DNA from: Umbelopsis isabellina
Taxonomy: Eukaryota; Mucoromycota; Umbelopsidomycetes; Umbelopsidales; Umbelopsidaceae
Reading direction: 5' to 3'
NCBI GenBank assembly: GCA_016758905.1
Contig: JAEPQZ010000018.1
Location: forward strand, 124,001-188,000
Length of the DNA stretch: 64,000 nt
The stretch's first letter is position 1. Every line of letters begins with the position of its first letter. The notes beneath the pieces are model-generated. The model saw only the letters and a program-made list of their open reading frames with translations. It did not search any database and was not told the origin of the DNA. This document shows positions 21,909-34,126 of this stretch, piece after piece. Made by a program: the position numbers and the translations under genes.

Positions 21909-24900
21909 TCAATTTTGGCGAGGTATCGGTTTGAGCTGGAACAGAAACTGGAATGACTCTGTTTTCGGATCATCCATAACACCGTGAATTATACCATCTT
22001 CCTTGCTGTTATTTTGCACGCATCGAATATTGTTGCCAGCAATCAGTTGTTCCATTGCGCCCTGCAAAAACAATGTGTAAGTATGCAAGTACAAGCGCAA
22101 CTGAACAGTCGCTGAGAATAACCTGGCTTCACTTACTGTTTCAATGTTGCGTATTTCAATAAAAGCAGGTTCGAAGGCAAGAATGTAAGGGTAATGAAGT
22201 GCAAATGATTCTGGTGTGCCTTCCCAATCGATACGCCAATCAGTTCTTTTTCTTCGTCCTTTCTGATCCACATAGAAGGCAAACTCTGTATGCATTGATT
22301 ATAAGTGGTCAGTCAGGTGGTCAACTTTTCAATCTACAATCTCAAAAGCCGCGTAGAGCACTAACCATTATAGCAGATAAGATATTCCGCAAACTGAATG
22401 CGATAGATAGCCAAAGGTTTCACATCCTGTCGACCAAACACGAATTGTAGATTTTCATCTTCAGGATCCAAAAGCGCTTGATAAAAGAGATAGTATGAGG
22501 TTCTGTGTTCGGCACCTGTGCATGCGTGTTTATCGGCAACTTACCTTGAACCTCAAATGATACCATATCAACTACTTCAATGCCCTTGGCACAAGCAATA
22601 CACATTTTTGTCTTTAGCAGATTGATACTAGACGCTTCACTAGGGAGATACAGGTCTTTGTAAATCTTGAGACTATCAGCGTTGCCTCGAACCAATCGAC
22701 TAAATGCTGATTTGGACTTTTTGCTATCGGCCACAGATGACGGCTCTAGTGTTCGAATGGTGGTAGCCGATAAAGCGTTGGATCTGACCACGCAGATCAA
22801 GAGTCTATTGAGACATGAACCCACATGGAAGAACGGCACATTGGCACTGATCTTTTTGCCGCGTCGCATGGCTGGGTCGTTGGTCGACAATGCTTCTAAC
22901 GGGAAACTCCACAATGTCTTGTCACCCAATACAAACATGAGCCGGAACTCTTCTATAATTTCAATCTGCGTGGCTTTCTCCAACGCGAGAATACGCGTCA
23001 AGGTCGACCCCTCCTTGCTGCTTCCAACGTATATACCATGATCTGCTGCCAATACCAATTGTTTATCTTGATAAAAGGCAAAAAGTAATAAGTACAAAAT
23101 CTCTGGTATGCGGTCCCAAAAAACTCAAGCTTGCTTACCGTATAATGCCGTGTGATGGACTCGATTCGTTGAGATGAATTGGCGTTCACTAAGCGTAACT
23201 ACTTCAAATACTCTTTGCTTCGCAGTGAGCGCTTCTTTTTGCCGTGAGATCTTGTCCAGCCAAGTTCGGCGTTGGGTCATAGTAGGCACGTACAGTGTAT
23301 AAGGCGGAGCGCCTTTTCTACCGAGATGCACAAACGTTATAGCATGGCCGCCTGTTTTCGATTGGCTACTATGGTTCAGATTGATTTCCGAAGCCGAAGA
23401 TTTAAGACCGTATATGCTGTTGCCGCTCATGGCTGTGCGGGTATAGGGTAAGATGGAACTGGCACGTTTGTGACCCACACTATCTGGAATATTTGATTGC
23501 AGAAGTTCTAGTGGAATAGGCCGGCGATACACTTTATAGTATTCGCCAGTTGGCATATACTTGATCTTTGCAAACACCAGATAATGGTCAAATAGGAACA
23601 CCTGCACCTCGGAAGACTCTGAGCCTGAGCCTTTGCGTTTCAATTTGCCTTTCATCACCAATTGTCGCTCGGGATCCAATAATCTCAAATCCTGCCACAG
23701 TAAAATAGATCAATTAGAACAATGTTGACATGTACACAAAAGTCGTATATTGAAGACCAGCAAACCGTGTACTTACAATTCCATCTGAGGGATTCTTGTA
23801 CGACAAACGCTCATTAATCTGCTGCAGGTTAAATCGGTTCTCAGCTTTGCCAGTCTCGCTATTGACTCTCGTAAGGTAATCCTTGATGATATCCATGACC
23901 CGAGGTAACACCTCGCCATCGGGTTTGCCTTCAGGAGTGTGTTTCAAAATTTCTCGAAGCAGTAGATTATATCGTCCAAGTCGAGTGGTAGGTTTGGTCA
24001 GATAACCGTTGAGTTCTAATTTTCGCGATTCTGGCTTACGCTCAGTTTCCTGCATAAAGTTTAACTAAGATTAGAATGCTGGGCAGGGCCAAAAAAAAGA
24101 TAACCTAGATTGTAAGCCTTACATGAACAAATTCTGCAAATCGGCTATTCCTGGTCTTCTCCTGTTCAAACATATGCTTGGCCACTATTTGATGAGCACC
24201 ATAGACAACAAACGGTTCAAAGTTGCTAACATGTTGGAGAAGAATATCACCAATCTGCTCAACAATGTGAGATTCCTTCTGGCGCTCCAACAACGCTTCA
24301 CATAAATTAATATTAACATTGTAGATATCTCTAACGTTCCAAAACACTTCTTGTACAAAGAACTCGCGACGTTCTTCCGGTATTATATCGGTTGTGATGA
24401 GCGGTTCAATCCAAAACTTGAAAAAAATCGAGATATTGAATCATCATTCGTTTGTTCAGGCAAGCATGAGTAAACACCAAGAAATAAGGATCACGCTTAC
24501 CTTCTGCAGGTAATCGAGGTTTCGAACAAAATCACGCTCGGTATACACCAGCTCGAATATGTTTTCCTGCCGCTCGCGCTCTTGGTGTGAGACACTTTCT
24601 GTGACTTCCATAGGGACGGACTCTATCCATAATTCAGTCTCCTAAAAGTAGACTAGCTGTCAGAAATCTATGCTAAACGGATGACATTTCATTTCCAGTT
24701 TTAAACATCAAATTACCTTCTCGTGCAACGATGATCGACTCACTGATCGGGACAAACTGTTTTCATAAAATGTATCCTCTCGAGACTATAAGACAGACAT
24801 GAATTGGGTTAAGTACGAATGAATTTGAGTTGTGGCTGGAACCAGATGTCTTTGAGTGTGCTCCGCTCATATCATTTACCTTTTCAGCCATACGTGGACA

Positions 24901-26921
24901 TGAAATACTGTAGCATGGCGAGTCCTTGGTACATGTAGGCGAATAACACTTTGTCAATAGCGTAAACACACCATTAGGGTACGCAACATCTTGGTGATCG
25001 ACCGGTTCGGCTGAGAGCGGCAAAGCAACCGTTTCGTCATCGGGAAATGGCGACTCAGGCGGCCGATCGGATTCTTCTTCTTGTTGGTCAGCATATGGCA
25101 GTTGTAAATGTTCTCTATATTGGTATAATTCCTGGTTTGAATCTCGCAGTCGGTGCTCATAATTGACATCGTGGAAGAACTTTTGTGCATAGAGTGCACG
25201 TCCAACTAATAGAGCTAAGGTTCTGTCTGAAGTACGAAGGACAAAGGCCAATTTATCCTAATCAAGCAATTCACAATTTAGCTGACCATGAACGTTTTGC
25301 TTGAGAGCCAAATGTTATTGACTTACCACAGCTTCCTTTCCATCAAACACATTGCTATACTGAATGTTGTCTTTCAGACGCTCACCAACCACCACCCGCT
25401 TCTGCATCTCCATAGCTACTTGAGACAAGAGTGCACCGTATACAAGGGGCTGCTTTGATCGCTGTTCAAGGCTTCTTTTTTGGTGTCGTGTCTTCTGTTT
25501 GGCTTCGGTGGCAAGATTTTCTCCTGTGCCATACGAGAATGACTTGGACCGTTCGCCAAAGTTCTTGAGCTGAGGACTGCTGGGAGAGTAGTCCTTGTCG
25601 GTCTCATTCTTGTTCTGTTGGGTTATGCCCACTGACGAAGACCGCGTATGTGCACGTGGTCGCTCTTTATCTGTTGTCAATGAAGGGGGCAATATTAGTA
25701 TGGTAATGACATCAAAAAGAATTGTAGCATATAATAATAATAAACAAACAGACGCTTGTGGAAAAAGAAAAAACCCTTAAACACTTTACCTTGTAACCCA
25801 ATAGCAAGCTTTTCAACCTCCATTTCAATATGCCGATCAGCTTGTGCAGTCGATTCGGATTTAGATACTTTGGGCAAAGGCTTTTCTAAGGCACCCAGGC
25901 CATGACCGAGAGCCATAAATTCCCCTTGGTGATCTGCAAATGATACTTCATCACCGTCAGGAGAATACGCATCATCCGGTACAGGCTGAACTTGAATCAA
26001 CGTTGACGATGGTCGTCCACGAAAATTAAATTCTTCTTCGTCTTGGCGCATGGGAATGCTTGAAGTGCGTGCAGGAAGTCGAGAGTGTTGATTAGCTGGG
26101 CTGGCATGTTCAATATGAACCGGTATTTCCGGAAGTGTAACCTGTGGTTGATGGTTTAATGCCGCTTGATTCACCTGTGGTGGTTGAGAATTCACTGTTA
26201 ATTGTTGCTTGGTTGGTGGTAACGGTTGGGTGCCAGCTGCTGGTAAATTTACTTGTGGAGCCGATCCGTTGGCGGTAAATTGGAGGTTGACGACTGGTTG
26301 ATTTGATGGTAACGGTTGAGTATTAATTGTTGGAGACTGTATGTTCACTACCGGTTGCTGATTGGCAAGAGATTTCTGACCATGGGTGGGCGGTAGCGGT
26401 TTGGTATTAAGGCGGCCGTTCATCGATGGTGAAGACCCAACTTGGGGACTAGCGGCATATTGAGCGGAAGAGCTAGTAGGTACTGAAGATGAAGCAGTAG
26501 CCGGTGCAGCAACGCCGTACGAGGAATGTCTAGGCGGGGGAGGGGCCGAAAGTGTGGGGATTTGAGGGCGACTAACAAGCTCGTATCTAGGAGGTGGTGA
26601 ATTTGGTATACCATAGGAGGTGACGGATGATCGCTGATAAGACATGCCGTGTTGAGGTAGCCTTCCAACGCTACTGTTGTTGGCGTACGAAGCTAAACTT
26701 TGCACTCGCATGGGCAACTTTTGGCGAGCATAGCTCTGGCGGGCGGCCCGGCCGATGACCTGTTGTTGGCTAGTAGATCTAGCAACATTTTGATTCGGTG
26801 CCTGACGGTGGGATGTATAGTGGGGTGATGAGGGGATTCTATTTAGAGGATGTTGGTGCTGCTGAGGAGGAGGAGGAGGAGGAGGAGGAGGCTGAGGATA
26901 CTGGGATCCATCCGCGGCCAT
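21909..26921 (-). CDS. Rho guanine nucleotide exchange factor, Rom1/Rom2 type (DEP-DH-PH-CNH)
   Basis: Twelve exons: 26921-25790, 25670-25327, 25257-24880, 24785-24717, 24641-24501, 24416-24123, 24049-23777, 23691-23139, 23066-22545, 22476-22366, 22285-22137, 22061-21909, giving 1372 residues. It should load GTP onto Rho1 at the plasma membrane and so drive cell-wall glucan synthesis and the integrity pathway. The N-terminal 370 residues are disordered, rich in Pro, Gln and Asn, with a polyproline run. A DEP domain covers about 445-545, the DH exchange domain about 660-860 (ERERQENIFELVYTERDFV), the PH domain about 880-1040 and the citron-homology CNH domain about 1065-1345 (FYVDQKGRRKR near its end). 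This domain order is that of Rom2 and its S. pombe Rgf relatives. Confidence 0.93.
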
Positions 26922-27556
26922 TGAGGTTTAGTGACGGCGGGACAACCACAACAATGACAACTAGTGGAAAAAACAACGCGAGTGAGATGTAATAAGTTTG
27001 GGCCTTGGAGTTTTTGTGAGTGTAATTTCAACGGAATTCCAGATTTGGGTTGGTATGGCTGGCTTACCCAAATTTTTGCCCCGTCAGAATTATCTGGATA
27101 ACCACACCCACATCGCTCATGACGATATCATCATTAATGAAAGGGTACTGGCCATGCAAGCAGATGATCTTCAATATTTAACTAATTTGATAGTATCATC
27201 GAGTATACTAGCCATATATTGCTTATTTAAAAAAAAAAAATGCTACAACTGGCAGAGTTACTTTCTTGGAAGATATGTCTCAAAAAGAAGTTCAGACCTT
27301 CTATTATTAGCGGGTCAAACTAACTAATGCTTGTGTTTCCGTCCAATAATCATACAATGCATCTGCATTTTCTATGATTTCTTAGTTTTGCTTATGCATA
27401 GTCTATTATTTCTTTATCTCAGCTTTTGACTCATTGTAACACAAGTTAAATCAAACCACTGGGTTATTTTTTTGGTAAGCTTTTTTATTTGCTGAAAAAA
27501 ACTATCAGCTGAAAAGTATCATCACACTTTTTCTAAATGGTGCACTACGACCAGAT
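26922..27556. other. Intergenic, Rho GEF promoter and eL19 3' flank
   Basis: Contains an A11 run near 27230. No gene supported. Confidence 0.4.
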
Positions 27557-28470
27557 TTATTGCTCGCCAGCCTTAGCAGCTTGCTTCTCAGCAATACGGG
27601 CAGCACGACGCTCACGGGCAGCCTTGTTCTTGGCACGGTGGGCATCAGCTTGGTCAGCGATGGTCTTGGCTCTAAGCTTCTCAGCCTTGGCCTTGTGGAT
27701 GTACTCCATCAAGACACGCTTGTTCTTGAAAACGTTACCCTTGGACTTGAGGTACAAAGCGTGGTACAAGTGCTTGTCGATCTTGCCAGCTTCTCTGTAC
27801 TTGCGGAGAAGACGACGGAGGACACGCATGCGGCGCATCCACAAGACTTGACGGGGCATACGGGCATCAGCAGTACCCTTGCGCTTACCGTAACCCATGT
27901 GACGACCGGCACGCTTGGAGGCAGCGAGTTCACGGACGCGGAAACGGGAGTGAGAGGTTTGGGGCTTGCGGATGATAAGACCGTCCTTGACGAGCTTACG
28001 GATGTTTTGGCGAGAGTTGGCGTTGGAGATCTCGTTGGCCTCATTGGGATCGAGCCAGACCTTTCTCTTACCGCACTTCAAGACGGAGGCCGCCAAACGC
28101 TTCTGGCTTCTGAGATTAACCCTACGCAAAAAAAAAAAGGTACAAAGTGTCAGTTAAAAAAAACTTATTCACTATTGGATCTCCGAACATCAATGGAGAC
28201 ATGAAGGACGATGATATCTCGACACACAAGCTTCAGGGAACAGCCGCACCACTCGAGCTCCGTTTAGAAGAGCCCAAGGAATATGCCTATACCGACATCT
28301 CACATCACTAAATCTGGTCCCTCCATTCATGTCATGGCATGGGCCGATTCACAAATAGAAGAAGGACATAGATAGTGCAGAGTGTACTTCACGCTGTGTA
28401 TAGACTGTTCCCTTGATAGCGCATGTGGATAAGAGTATCCATCGGCCCAATCGATGGAGGGAACTTACAT
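27557..28470 (-). CDS. RPL19: 60S ribosomal protein eL19
   Basis: Two exons: 28470-28469 (just AT of the start codon) and 28121-27557, giving 188 residues. The 347-nt intron splits the ATG, and the acceptor supplies the G before [14 protein letters not shown]. The family is unmistakable: [13 protein letters not shown]-type [26 protein letters not shown] and the basic C-terminal helix ending in AAKAGEQ. eL19 belongs to the large subunit and helps form bridges to the 40S. Codon use is strongly biased, as in highly expressed genes. The intron is several times longer than others here, which is common for ribosomal protein genes and may host regulation or a small RNA. Confidence 0.97.
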
Positions 28471-29156
28471 TATTGAAAAAAGTTCAAAGGGTTGAAAGAG
28501 GAGGTTCCTTCAATTGCACAAGCCGCAAGAAAAAAAATACTGGGAAAAGCAGTCTCACTACGGCACATAAATTTTTTTCTGCACATTTGATCTGAGCTGG
28601 GCGACGTCACAGTCACGTGAGCAAATGCTTTGTGCTGCTTCACGTAGGCGAACAGAATGAGAAAAAGGGGTACTCAAACATATAGCGGGTTGCAATAAGC
28701 ATATGAGCTCGGATCAGTGAAAGGAGACCATCTTTCAAAAAAGTGATGAGGCTTGCGTGGTTTTCTTCCGGCCAGTATGACGGCGCAGACAATGATATTA
28801 ATCAATTTTGCGCCAGTCTACTTTGCCACATTCACATACACACATAGAAGCTTTAAATGCTTTTATAATTGTTTCTCGGCCAGTTTGTGCTGATCAAATT
28901 ATTGCAGTATTGAAAATAAACTCATACACAATCGACCAAAGTCATGAAAACACATAAAAATAGCGCCAACAAAGGAGCTCACAAGGGATGTGATTATGTA
29001 ACCATTATTGAATATGTGACATGGTATCTACAATATCATCACGCAATGATGCGCGCGTAGCGGCCAGCTATATAAATTTGTTGTACAGTTATTATGATAT
29101 TTGCTTGAGGCAAGACCATGTTTCATCAAACCCTGAGCTGAAGATCATGATCAATC
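28471..29156. other. Intergenic, eL19 promoter and monooxygenase 3' flank
   Basis: Contains GTCACGTGAGC near 28612-28622, an E-box-like CACGTG site upstream of the ribosomal protein gene that could bind a bHLH factor. No coding feature seen. Confidence 0.4.
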
Positions 29157-30386
29157 TCATTGTTCGCATTGCTTGAGCTCTGAATAATCCGGCAAGTTCC
29201 AACCGCCTCTTTCTTCTTTGGAAAATCTCGCCATGAGGTTGTAAATGCCAGTGTAATAAAAAAACCAAGCAATCCAATGAAAGATAGATATTCCTATCTG
29301 CGATTTGGGGAACATCAATCGCAATAGCGGTCGATTGAGGTCTTGAATTTCATTGATAAACGGCCGCAAAATCATGTCATAGTTTGCAAGTGCTTGGGGA
29401 AGGTTCTGAGCATGTCGATTGAGTTCTCCAGCCAACACATAGGCACCGACAAAGCTAGCGGTGGTTCCCATTGCAGTGAATGGTGAAGGACAGTAACCCG
29501 CGTCGCCGAGAAGAACCACACGGCCTTTGTACCACGTGTCTGTTTGTACTTGTACGATTTCTTGACAATAGAAATTCTCAGTAGTCTTCATTCCTTCCAG
29601 GAAACGGTCAGCCTGCCAGCCTGCGTTACTGAATTTCTGAGTCCAGAATTCCTTTTGTTGGTCAACACCAGCTCTAGGGATGCTCCTTATATCTTCGGCA
29701 TCATCCTCGAAAATGAGATAGACCTGAATTTCAGTGTCATTATGGCTTCTGCTGACGATCATTCGTCGGCCAGGACAGAGGTAGCTCCTACACATACTGT
29801 CATCCGCCTCGGTGCGAGGTACGAAATAGTATGCCATGTATATCCCCACTCGCATATAAGGTTCTGGAGCGGCAGGCGGCAATATTGCTTTCCGAATGCG
29901 GGATCCCTGACCGTCCGCACCGACTAACAAATCAAACGTACCAGTACGACCGTCTGAGAAATGTACCAAGACTTTGTCTTCATGTTGATCAAAGCTCTCC
30001 ACTGTTATGCCAAATATATATTTGACATTGTCCTTGGTGGCATCATAGAGTACTCGTACTAAATCTCCCCGCATAATCTCGTATTCAGATGTGAAGGTTT
30101 GTGCACCTTGACCAGACTTATTGGCCATGAAAGTTGCGATAGGTTTGTTTTGTGCATCTACAATGGATACGCCTGGTTCATTGACTACCTTCGAACGAAT
30201 AATATCGAGAAGCCCCATACGCTTGATGGTTTCGATACCTTGAGCGCGGATGTCGATTTGTGCTCCTGAGGCCCTGAGAACCGGGAAACGTTCAACGATG
30301 GTAACTTGGTGACCACTACGAGCGAGCCAGTAGGCCAAGGCTGGACCGCCACAACCACCGCCACATATGAGTATTTTCAGAGACAT
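29157..30386 (-). CDS. FAD-dependent monooxygenase (PHBH-like class A)
   Basis: Intronless, 409 residues. The FAD ADP-binding motif is at the N terminus (CGGGCGGPALAYWLARSG, about 8-25) with Glu32 ending beta-2. The second FAD motif is GADG at 156-159. GDAGYCPSPFTAMGT at 294-308 is the GD motif that binds the ribityl chain. The enzyme should hydroxylate or epoxidise an organic substrate using NAD(P)H and oxygen; the closest style is tetracycline-oxidase/salicylate-hydroxylase-like proteins. A hydrophobic segment at about 363-385 may contact membrane. No cluster partners stand next to it, so the substrate is unknown. Confidence 0.9.
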   Translation of the reverse strand: MSLKILICGGGCGGPALAYWLARSGHQVTIVERFPVLRASGAQIDIRAQGIETIKRMGLLDIIRSKVVNEPGVSIVDAQNKPIATFMANKSGQGAQTFTSEYEIMRGDLVRVLYDATKDNVKYIFGITVESFDQHEDKVLVHFSDGRTGTFDLLVGADGQGSRIRKAILPPAAPEPYMRVGIYMAYYFVPRTEADDSMCRSYLCPGRRMIVSRSHNDTEIQVYLIFEDDAEDIRSIPRAGVDQQKEFWTQKFSNAGWQADRFLEGMKTTENFYCQEIVQVQTDTWYKGRVVLLGDAGYCPSPFTAMGTTASFVGAYVLAGELNRHAQNLPQALANYDMILRPFINEIQDLNRPLLRLMFPKSQIGISIFHWIAWFFYYTGIYNLMARFSKEERGGWNLPDYSELKQCEQ

Positions 30387-30503
30387 GAGAGGATATCGGA
30401 TAACGCTGATATGCTGTTAAGAAGGTATAGATCAAGTGGTAACGGTGTTATCAATTAATCTGATCTAATTTATCAGTGCTTGAGCTAGACTGTCTCATCC
30501 TTC

Positions 30504-30512
30504 TTATATAAA
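30504..30512 (-). promoter_or_regulatory. TATA box of the FAD monooxygenase gene
   Basis: The minus strand reads ATTTATATAAG about 120 bp upstream of the ATG at 30386. A leader of this size is plausible for the gene. Confidence 0.4.
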
Positions 30513-32721
30513 TCTGGTAGCCGGTTTGCCGCGCCAGCATGAATCAAAAATGGCAATGGCAAACATACTGGCATTGAATTCGGCGACGCTGCCGTGATAG
30601 GAGGTGGAAAGTATTATACTTGGTGCATTTGGTGTGGCTTAAAAGCAAGTGTCATGGGTTAGGGAGTCTTGACAGAGCTTGGGAACGGAAGGTAAGGTGA
30701 GTTTATGAGTCAAAGCTTCAACTGGCGAGCAAAATTTAGAAAGGTTCCGCGATTGGTGGTCAATGGGAATGTGGTGGCGCGTAAATTGCTTATCAGATCC
30801 TGACACTGTGCATAGCGTGGCTGTGGAACTGCAGGTACTGGCCAAAACTAATGTCCATGCTGAAAGGTTGCGTACAGTAGCAAAGCTTTTCGGTGATGCC
30901 CTTTATATCTAGCTGCAAGAACTTCAACATCTGTCGAATTAGCTTTGGGCACAAGGTCCATTGTGTTAGCTGCTAGTGCTCCTTAAGTCTTTAGAAAAAT
31001 GATCTAAAGTAACAATATAAACATGGAAATTTTTTGCCGCATGATTGATGTTCTTTACTGCTCTGTGTTAATGCCGGAATTCCATTAAGCTCTTGTAAGC
31101 ACAACGCTCATAGTGAAAATAAATTCTTGCATACATATTCTCAAAGCTGTTCCCAGGCTTTTCTTGCAGACTTGTTTTGACAGTAACCAGTTGCATTGAC
31201 TATATATAGCGTCGCGGAGTCTCGCAGAAGAGCTTAGAATTTCTAGCAGCATAGAGTGGCATTGCGATTACAATATGTGCATGAAAAGTGTTTAAGCACT
31301 CCTTGTCTGGGTAAAGAATTGATAATGCATTGTGCAGAATTGACTCTGCTTGAGCTGATGAGGGACGTGCATCCAAGGGGCAAACGGAAACACCTAAATC
31401 TCGCTTTCGAGAAGTGCGAATATCCGTTTCAATTCCACTTAGGTATGTCTGTTCCAGTAGAGGATTTTAATTTGAAGCAAGTATATCATCCATTTATTTT
31501 GTTCATCTCGAATCACACTTCGAAAGTCTACTAAATCTCGCCTACAAATCTCTTCAGGTTATTTTCCCAATAACCTTCCCCGAATTTGACAAGAAATGAA
31601 AACTCATCTACCGTCACTGTAAAGACTTTGATAGTTCGCAGATTATGTATGAATAGGTGATTCGCAAGAACTGTATACTTTGCTTGGCTTGCTCCAGAAC
31701 GGGGGACTGATAGTTTTCTTGAAAATCCACAATAGATATTGGATAGTCCTTAGGGTACGTGCACATCAGCTCCCCCATATCAATCACATTCGTTGTTCTT
31801 TTATATTCCTCAAAGGTAATGCAGAACATATCTTTTTGGTAGTTTAAGGATCAAATTATTATACCAGTATTGCCTAAGATACTACCTTTGGTGTTATAAA
31901 CGCTAAATGAGTCATCCTTATACAATCTGGTGTAACTTTTTGCCAGTCAAGTAAAGTCGAAAAAAAAAATAGATTGTGCTTCGTGTCTTGTATAATTACT
32001 AACAGGCCAGAATATTATATTGCAACATCGAGTACCTAGACGCCATTTTTGGAGCTATTTGCTAATTTTGGTGAATGCGTCTTTCACAGATTACAATTGT
32101 CTCAACGCTTTTATGTAAGGTTTGTTCTTAACAAATTGAAAACATTGCCTACTACGCTATGGAGATTCTTTGCGCCTTGGCAGTTGTAAAAGCGCAATCG
32201 CCCATCTCTCTAGCATACCCAGCTACTTTTCTATGAATCTGTTCGTTCGCAAACACCTTATTCTGCTCTTACAAATAATTATCGGTCCTCTGCGCAGGGT
32301 AAGCGTGGCTCGACAATTTATTGCCATCCGAAGCATAAAAGCAAATGCCTTAAATTTTAAAATTTAAAGCAGTCAGAAAGGCACAGATCATGATGTTTCA
32401 AATCATTGGGAAACGTAAAAAAAAATTCAAAACAAGTCAGTGACATTGATAACTATCAATACTGTTAGTCTTTGTGCCGTAATATGGCGATTAGTGTACA
32501 CACTTGAACATATACGCTTCTTTATTGCCACTAAACCTGAATTATTTGTACGCTAGTAATGATGACACAAGTTGAAAATGTATTTGAAACAAGTGTCAGC
32601 CATTGTGGAGATTCATCCCCGAGTGCTGATGTGCATAAATTTACAGTACAGTACTTTGATGGACTCTTTCTTTTGCATATCCAACACAATTTGGCTTGGC
32701 TTGATTTAAACATCTTGCTTT
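30513..32721. other. Gene-poor stretch before the receptor gene
   Basis: Two open frames deserve mention but not a gene call. One is on the plus strand at 31256-31534, ending near a GTATGT donor-like site. The other is on the minus strand at 31614-31834, starting with ATG. Neither shows a motif I recognise. They may be relics or orphan exons. Confidence 0.4.
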
Positions 32722-34126
32722 ATGTCAACGCAAGAACCAGTTTCCTATGACTTGATCCCTGTAAGCGGAATATGTTTGTGCGGCTGAATCGTAAAAGTGT
32801 TGATTAACCTGTTAATACCGATAGCTCCCAGTAACTCTCCATGCAATATCAATATTCACGAGTTTCTGTGTTGCCATATCATACCTTTTTATCTTTCGAC
32901 ATCGACCAAGCCTGGCAGACCGACTATCATTAAGATTGATTTTATTGGCTAATGCAGCGTCCTTTTCTTATTCCATATGGCTAATAGCTTTGCTCACCGT
33001 GCGCCCAACGAATCCTCCTTTCTGTATCACGGCATCGATTATGATTATTTTTTCTGATACGGCGGTTGCTGTGTCAATCATGCTAGTCGGCTTTAATCTA
33101 TTCATTCTCGTTGTTCTCAGTAATCCTAAGTATACTGGGCATGAACGAATTTATTTTATTGTCATATTCTCAGTCAGTACTGCCAATGGTTTGGTTGTAT
33201 TAATATACAGCTTGATCCGGCAGCCTCTGCCGCAACCTGTAGATAATGGTGATCCTTGCTGGTGCGTACTCACAGCTATTGCATGGTATATGGAAACCAA
33301 CTAATGCGTTGGCAATCAAATTTGGTAGGCTCGATATTCATGATGATATAGCAAGACGAGCGTCCTTTGTTTGGGTATGATATTATGTTTGTGGGCACTG
33401 ATGTATCTATCGATGTTTCTAATCGCTATGATCCTGTTTGTAGCAATACTATTGGTGGTGGCGAGTCGGTGTATTTGTATTATGCGCTATCCTCTTTTTT
33501 GGTACTATCATTGCGCTCAGAGTAAAGAAAGACTGGCTTACGAATGTGGCCTCACAGCAAAAAATACAGACAACGTGCCAAGAAGCCACACAAACACAAA
33601 ATCTCATGAGCTCCCATCAAGAAAAAGAATCAAGTCAACCACCATGTTCAGCAATACACCGTAAAGTAGCACTTCGTTGTGTGCTATACGTGCTAGGTAA
33701 TTATCAGTAGTGTTTTTTACTCGCTCTGCACTGCATAGAAAAGTCAATGCCTGTCTGACTCATACGTGGGGATTCAGTTTTGTTGATCACTAGAGTTTTT
33801 GGAGTGGTGCTCATAACAGAGACCCTCGATCTGAATGATGAAGGAGATCAATATCTCATAACAACTTTTGCTCTCGGAGGAATCCAAGGTAAGGCATCCA
33901 CGTTGTTGACGAATTTGAGAATTCGTAAACTCAATCATATACGGTTTGAGGTATTTTAATAGGGTTGATCTACTTCTCAGATCCTGCAGTCGTGGCCACG
34001 GCCAAAGATCTGAAAAGCTATTGGAAGAAACGTCGCTCTGATCGACATGACGATCAAGAAATACATGATGTGGATGCATTTATATCACAGGATCGCTGTA
34101 TACCATCAGAAATTTCCCAAAACTAG
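32722..34126 (+). CDS. Seven-transmembrane receptor-like protein (fungal GPCR, cAMP-receptor/Git3-like)
   Basis: Six exons that I assembled by hand: 32722-32760, 32825-33261, 33329-33374, 33444-33696, 33778-33888, 33981-34126, giving 343 residues. Introns are 64, 67, 69, 81 and 92 nt, and all phases match. Predicted helices lie at about 16-37, 48-70, 79-110, 121-144, 179-200, 247-271 and 284-303. Cys80 at the top of helix 3 and Cys158 in the second outer loop (DPCW) fit the classical GPCR disulfide. The first inner loop is basic (RHRPSLADRLSLR). The third inner loop is long and Gln/Ser-rich, and helix 6 begins HRKVALRCVLYVL. The short tail is charged. The topology fits nutrient- or pheromone-sensing fungal receptors; ligand and G protein are unknown. 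No single ORF reveals this gene. Confidence 0.8.

Noticed and set aside
27560-28204. 214-codon plus-strand ORF opposite eL19
   Set aside because: Antisense shadow of a strongly codon-biased ribosomal protein gene; low-complexity Leu/Ser/Val composition.
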